64,000 bases of DNA from Nitrosarchaeum koreense MY1. GTDB lineage: Archaea; Thermoproteota; Nitrososphaeria; Nitrososphaerales; Nitrosopumilaceae. The position numbers were made by a program, and so were the translations under genes. The notes under the pieces were generated by a model. It made no database searches and had not been told where the DNA came from. It saw only the letters and a list, made by a program, of their open reading frames with translations. The stretch spans positions 1,275,512 to 1,339,511 of the forward strand of contig NZ_AFPU01000001.1 in the NCBI RefSeq assembly GCF_000220175.1, in the 5' to 3' direction. This document shows positions 61,001-64,000 of this stretch, in pieces (within the stretch, counting starts at the first letter, position 1; every line of letters begins with the position of its first letter).

Positions 61001-61913
61001 CTACGAGTATAGGTACTACTTGTATTCTTGCTAATGGTCCTTCTAAACCTCCCTGATACATCACTCCAAAATGGTAAATTCCACTTTTTGATTTGATGTA
61101 ATTTCTATTATCATTACCAATTTTCATATCAGTATCTAATATTCCTTCAAAGATAGGAGCATTTCCAGATTGAGGAAAAAAAGAGTTGTAAATTGGAATT
61201 TTTGTTCCTTTACCATTTTGAGAGATGTTTAAAAAAATTCCATCTCTTGTTTGATAAACAGATGAAGTCATTTCTTCTGGAAGTGGTTTTGTGTTGTTTC
61301 GAATGATTCCATCTTTATCAATGAATGCAAAAAAAGTGGAATTTGTAAGAATTATTCCTTGACCATCTGCATCAAGCATTATGGGATGATTGTTTTTGTC
61401 TCTAGCTAAAGAACTTCGTATATCAAGATTTGAAAAATCAACACCTGTATCTACTATTCCTATTTTAATTCCCTGTCCATTTACGTTGTATTTTGTTTGT
61501 GCCAAAGTAGAACCAGTTATTTCTCCAATTCTTGATGCATCAAGAATGGATATATCTGAATGAAAGTCTAGTTTGAAATCTTCTATCACAGTATATCCTT
61601 TAGAAATGAAATTTGAAATGGAATTTTCTGGAAGTACTGCAACATAAAAAAATCCTCCACCAGATTCAATCCCATAAAGAGAGTTATTTTTTAAAAAATT
61701 AGAGTCAGAGTCTGTTCCAAAAATAATGTACCGCTTAAAATTATTTTGTTTAAAAAAATCTGAATTTATTTTTATGATATCAGAATCAAATAAAACAGAA
61801 TTGTTTGATGTTATCTTATTTTCAAGAGGTATGTCTCCACCTACATATGCATAAGAATTTACAAACATTCCTGAAACAAGAAGAATACAAAAAAGAATCG
61901 CCACTTTGGGCAT
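58086..61913 (-). CDS. Giant membrane-anchored subtilisin-like serine protease
   Basis: 1275 residues from the ATG at 61913 (a longer in-frame reading to 62009 overlaps the neighbour and lacks a start signal peptide). Signal peptide MPKVAILFCILLVSGMFV. Catalytic Asp (IVDTGVD, about 154), His (AGHGTS, about 424), Ser (GGTSMAAPLV, about 648). Large inserts sit between Asp and His and between His and Ser. Ig-like beta domains follow, and a C-terminal helix (about 1245-1267) anchors it. It likely acts on cell-surface proteins. Confidence 0.92.
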   Translation of the reverse strand: MPKVAILFCILLVSGMFVNSYAYVGGDIPLENKITSNNSVLFDSDIIKINSDFFKQNNFKRYIIFGTDSDSNFLKNNSLYGIESGGGFFYVAVLPENSISNFISKGYTVIEDFKLDFHSDISILDASRIGEITGSTLAQTKYNVNGQGIKIGIVDTGVDFSNLDIRSSLARDKNNHPIMLDADGQGIILTNSTFFAFIDKDGIIRNNTKPLPEEMTSSVYQTRDGIFLNISQNGKGTKIPIYNSFFPQSGNAPIFEGILDTDMKIGNDNRNYIKSKSGIYHFGVMYQGGLEGPLARIQVVPILVVDSNTAGVYDTIIPDMSTSWEDYTRFDLKSGERPKYDFDFTDEKPIILGSGNEFLVYDSNGDGKADYSAGTVGAQVLDVYGVIQNKTSDIDKTLNAINGTLLPAFDSKGMFFGVMTDFAGHGTSSASSITSKGNQTYDIYNNTSKFTITGVAPGAKIVPVKSLWVGDTVYAWLWLSGFDSNDHSWNFTGKPRVDIISNSWGISNFPSFNSAPGMDILSIILSILATPHSLDDNYPGITIVSSAGNSGHGYGTIGMPNSSPFGITVGATTNNVYVGYGPFKDQPRFGNGTFHFNDVVDFSSRGPGIIGDPKPDLMSIGAHGFTPSNVIKTKKDSKDESFSLFGGTSMAAPLVSGSAALLMEGLNKQSKDYDSFTIKNILMSTAKDLQNDPFTQGSGLVDASVALSFVNGEDGKFIVYNDVSYNNIKEILKSPLETINSTSLGFEKFEFPTKTMPMTSWFAGQLHPGESTKTTFTIENPTDNPIQISIKPTTISLIKNTLYDGTTKVQQKDPMLNKSDAFIPNYIKLSDVKNPKELGEFFDNNSIPAESSLMILNLNFPFDNFMNKTDVLYANDMKISSLYLYDWIDKNNDTNVSSNELLMVSRAGSWGTVQELRISEPNEKFKGIPLVGVYPTPTRYSYYLGDTKQNSTSMEYTLSASYYQKDKWSVIWPEFETITVPANDVAKLNVSLIAQNDFQSGNYQGFISFEGKNHTVNTPVSFVVKEPINQKDSLVLIDGKQSNDILYGNGYVKGAFDMANRYMAGDWRQYYFDVVDDSINSAAIELSWKSDDTNLSVFVVDPKGKIIQSNMPSGVFGHFLGWPSLDWLGNSVFSQGGGFYPVKNKDNNSTVLYVPINQTGTYSLLAHTTLFGGDETTESITLAAKFSNISSKNQPLQTQLNNTEIMSTFKNETNSEIIDQTITNNSQTITNDSQIIINDNNDNSSFNIGLSIGIGVGIAIGIVLFLILRQKQTNY

Positions 61914-61947
61914 TATGATAAATTTTTCCTTTCTTGCATTATTATAA

Positions 61948-62916
61948 CTATCTTCTTCTGGCAAGTATTGCAATTTGAAGCGCCACAATGATTCCAATTG
62001 ATGCCACAATTGGGAAAAATAAAGAGTTTAGTTGAGATGATGCTTCTTCAATGTTAAACACAGAATTTGATACCGAAGTTACGCTTGCATCAATATTTGT
62101 ACTAGCATCTTCCAAAGTAGAACCAAATCTTTCAATTTCTGATTTTAGTGTGTCTAATTCATCTGATGTTTCTTTTAAAACTGAATTTAGTTCTATTATT
62201 TGATTTGAGATTCCACCCAAATCCTGGCTTAGAACATTAGTTGCAACAGAAGCGTGAGATATTGTTCCTTGATTAAAAGATACCACGTGAAAAACATATG
62301 TTCCTTCTTCTTTTGGAGTATAATCTAGATAGTATAATCCCTGATGAAGTGTTGAAAACGCATTAGATATTGTTTCTACCTTTCCTGAAGGTAAGTGAAT
62401 GTGAGTTGTTTGAAGTAATTCTTTTGGATCATCACCAATTAACAAACCATCACTTGTAGTTTGTACAAATATTCTAAATGGATTGTTAATTGCTGCGGTC
62501 TCCGGAGCAAACACAGATGTGAGTACATGTCGTTCTATTGGTATTTCCATCAGATCTGTTGTAGACGTAAATTTTACATCTAGTTTTTGAGAGATTCCAT
62601 TTTGCTCAGTACTAATTACTTCTATAGTATATGTACCAAATGGAAAGCTAGAAGTTGGTTTTGGCCATATTAGTAATACATGATTAAAAGAACCATCATC
62701 AGTAGTAGTTAATTGATCAAATCCTACAATAGTATCATCTGGTGAAAATAATCTAATTATCAAGGTTTCATCGGGCTGACCTTTTCCATATACAAAAAGA
62801 GGTTGTCCTTCGGAATAAACTTGGCTGGTAGTAGATATTTCTAATTCTGAAAATGCTTCATTGACAGGAATAATTAATAATAAAATAAAAGACAATAACA
62901 AAATTTGTGATTTCAA
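61948..62916 (-). CDS. Membrane-anchored surface protein with coiled coil
   Basis: 322 residues from TTG. A signal peptide (1-23) is followed by two macroglobulin/Ig-like beta domains (about 25-230), a coiled coil (about 235-290, IIELNSVLKETSDELDTLKSEIERF), and a C-terminal helix (FPIVASIGIIVALQIAILARRR). Such proteins can tether the S-layer. It is directly upstream of the protease in the same strand, suggesting co-expression. Confidence 0.85.
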   Translation of the reverse strand: MKSQILLLSFILLLIIPVNEAFSELEISTTSQVYSEGQPLFVYGKGQPDETLIIRLFSPDDTIVGFDQLTTTDDGSFNHVLLIWPKPTSSFPFGTYTIEVISTEQNGISQKLDVKFTSTTDLMEIPIERHVLTSVFAPETAAINNPFRIFVQTTSDGLLIGDDPKELLQTTHIHLPSGKVETISNAFSTLHQGLYYLDYTPKEEGTYVFHVVSFNQGTISHASVATNVLSQDLGGISNQIIELNSVLKETSDELDTLKSEIERFGSTLEDASTNIDASVTSVSNSVFNIEEASSQLNSLFFPIVASIGIIVALQIAILARRR

Positions 62917-63028
62917 TTTAAAATAATTGAATAATATCTCCTAGATATTGCTTCTGGAAAAATGATCTATAACTTACGTTAAGTGTTGATTCAAAAAAAA
63001 GAAAAAAAGGAAAATGTGAACTAGTTTC

Positions 63029-64000
63029 TTACTGTACGATTATTGTCGTAGTTACTGGTGGTGATAATGCCGTTGGATTATCAACAGATTCCCAGACAAA
63101 TGCAGTGGCAGTATAAGTGCCAGCGTCAGTTGGGATCCATGATAAAGCAGGGCTGAATGATTGACCAGCGGATAATGAACCTGTAATCCATGCTAGTGAG
63201 ACTGTAACACCGTTACCATCCTGAATCTGTACCAAGTAGGCAAATGCTTGCTCTCTATCCTGACCATTTGCTAGGTCGGCAGTTATTTGCACCTGTTGAT
63301 CAACGTTAACAGTGCTTAAGCTGTTACCGAATGCGTCAACAACTCTCAAGTTAGCAGCTGGTGCTCTCTCAAGAGGTGGTACAACCGTACCGATTAGCGA
63401 AGTGGCAGTAATATCAAGTTCATCTGCTGTTGTGTATGGATTAGGCAATGTATTGTCTGAATATTCTGCAGTGACAGTGTCACCTTCTGCGACTCTGAGT
63501 CTGTGACCAGATGATTCGTCAGTAGTTGTGAAGAACACAGTACCTTCGAATATTCCGGTTGCCTCATTAGTCTCAGTTACAGTTAGATCAATACCTCCGG
63601 CATCGGAGTCAGACCACACGTCAGCGTTGAAATTATCAACTGCTTCTGGGTTTAAGTTCATATCTGGATCAATTACTCTTACAACACCTGTACCGCTTGC
63701 TGGGTAGCTTGCTTCAAGCCACTGAACCTCACCAATATTCCATCTGATTAATGCTGAGCCGACAATAGTCTCATCCTCTGAGAATTCAAAGGAGATAGTT
63801 ATGCCGTCATCATCATCAGCTGGCAACAGTCCATCTGTTGGACCAGTGCCAGAAGGAGAAGTGGTTGTTACATCATTACCATTTGTACCAGTTGTGGTAT
63901 CGCCATCAGCATTATGTGTAAAGCCGGTAAGAATTACCTCACCAGTGAAAATGCCTGTGTCAGTACCAGTTTCGACTAGTTTGTAGTTGTTGAGTTTGTT
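63029..64000 (-). CDS. Probable S-layer protein, C-terminal part
   Basis: The frame is open over 323 residues from the window edge to the stop at 63029, so the N-terminal part lies outside. It is acidic and Thr/Ser/Val-rich, has repeated beta domains (NEATGIFEGTVFFTT, DTGIFTGEVILTG) that match the thaumarchaeal S-layer family, and ends in an Ig-like domain (SWIPTDAGTYTATAFVWESVDN). It has no membrane anchor at its end. It is noticeably more GC-rich than its neighbours, as expected of a highly expressed protein. Confidence 0.85.
   Translation of the reverse strand, partial: NKLNNYKLVETGTDTGIFTGEVILTGFTHNADGDTTTGTNGNDVTTTSPSGTGPTDGLLPADDDDGITISFEFSEDETIVGSALIRWNIGEVQWLEASYPASGTGVVRVIDPDMNLNPEAVDNFNADVWSDSDAGGIDLTVTETNEATGIFEGTVFFTTTDESSGHRLRVAEGDTVTAEYSDNTLPNPYTTADELDITATSLIGTVVPPLERAPAANLRVVDAFGNSLSTVNVDQQVQITADLANGQDREQAFAYLVQIQDGNGVTVSLAWITGSLSAGQSFSPALSWIPTDAGTYTATAFVWESVDNPTALSPPVTTTIIVQ

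Noticed and set aside
1-64000. CRISPR arrays, provirus or complete insertion sequence
   Set aside because: No regularly spaced repeats with unique spacers, no phage structural genes and only one truncated transposase were found.

Overview
The window is a low-GC, gene-dense archaeal chromosome segment from an ammonia-oxidising member of the Nitrososphaerota (Thaumarchaeota), very probably Nitrosopumilus or a close marine group I.1a relative. The main evidence is the amoA-amoX-amoC / amoB cluster at 16.9-19.5 kb. Supporting evidence: archaeal TBP, eS1 and uS15 ribosomal proteins, archaeosine transglycosylase, TYW1-type wybutosine enzyme, three KEOPS subunits, intron-containing tRNAs, and many TATA boxes 25-30 bp upstream of start codons, which implies leaderless mRNAs. 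The proteins closely resemble those I know from Nitrosopumilus, but I could not run any search.

Layout. 0-13 kb: a partial membrane protein, tRNA-Trp with two predicted introns, aconitase, PheRS subunits, TrpRS, an EVE-domain protein, a single-domain Lrp/AsnC-like protein, CoaD, several hypothetical proteins, and an unidentified structured RNA near 4.9 kb. 13-16.8 kb: a tRNA-rich stretch (Ala, Ile, Leu, Thr) that also carries a B12-sensor-like regulator, a transposase remnant, a small DNA-binding-like protein and an orphan adenine methylase; this is the most accessory-looking part. 16.9-21.3 kb: ammonia monooxygenase, with two small membrane proteins nearby that are candidates for the newer AMO subunits. 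21.4-32.7 kb: information processing and metabolism (uS15, RecJ-like DHH protein, Pcc1, SerRS, eS1, COG1325 protein, geranylgeranyl reductase, MoxR-VWA pair, PLP-enzyme/rhodanese fusion, ASCH protein, TBP). 32.7-38 kb: small conserved unknowns, a divergent PII protein, a tandem-RAM protein and a tRNA-dihydrouridine synthase. 38-44.9 kb: three tandem secreted proteins built from thrombospondin type-3-like calcium-binding repeats with higher-order DNA repeats. 45-54.9 kb: tRNA modification and KEOPS (Taw1, Bud32, Kae1, TgtA) with RdgB, YchF, Fap7-like kinase, ferredoxin, a beta-CASP nuclease and a DNA glycosylase. 55-58 kb: cupredoxin, cytochrome b and Rieske protein, the respiratory partners of ammonia oxidation. 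58-64 kb: a giant membrane-anchored subtilisin, a membrane-anchored surface protein, and the C-terminal end of what appears to be the S-layer protein.

The genes connect energy metabolism (AMO feeding electrons through cupredoxins to complex III), a large cell-surface programme (S-layer, protease, calcium-repeat proteins) and archaeal tRNA maturation. No CRISPR array, provirus or complete transposon is visible. The most interesting signals are: the doubly interrupted tRNA-Trp, whose second intron contains a perfect complement to the spliced anticodon loop; the doubly interrupted tRNA-Leu; the structured RNA at 4.8-5.0 kb; the inverted repeat in the TBP promoter; the roughly 615-bp super-repeats shared between surface-protein genes; and the B12-sensor-like regulator that lacks the cobalamin-binding motif.
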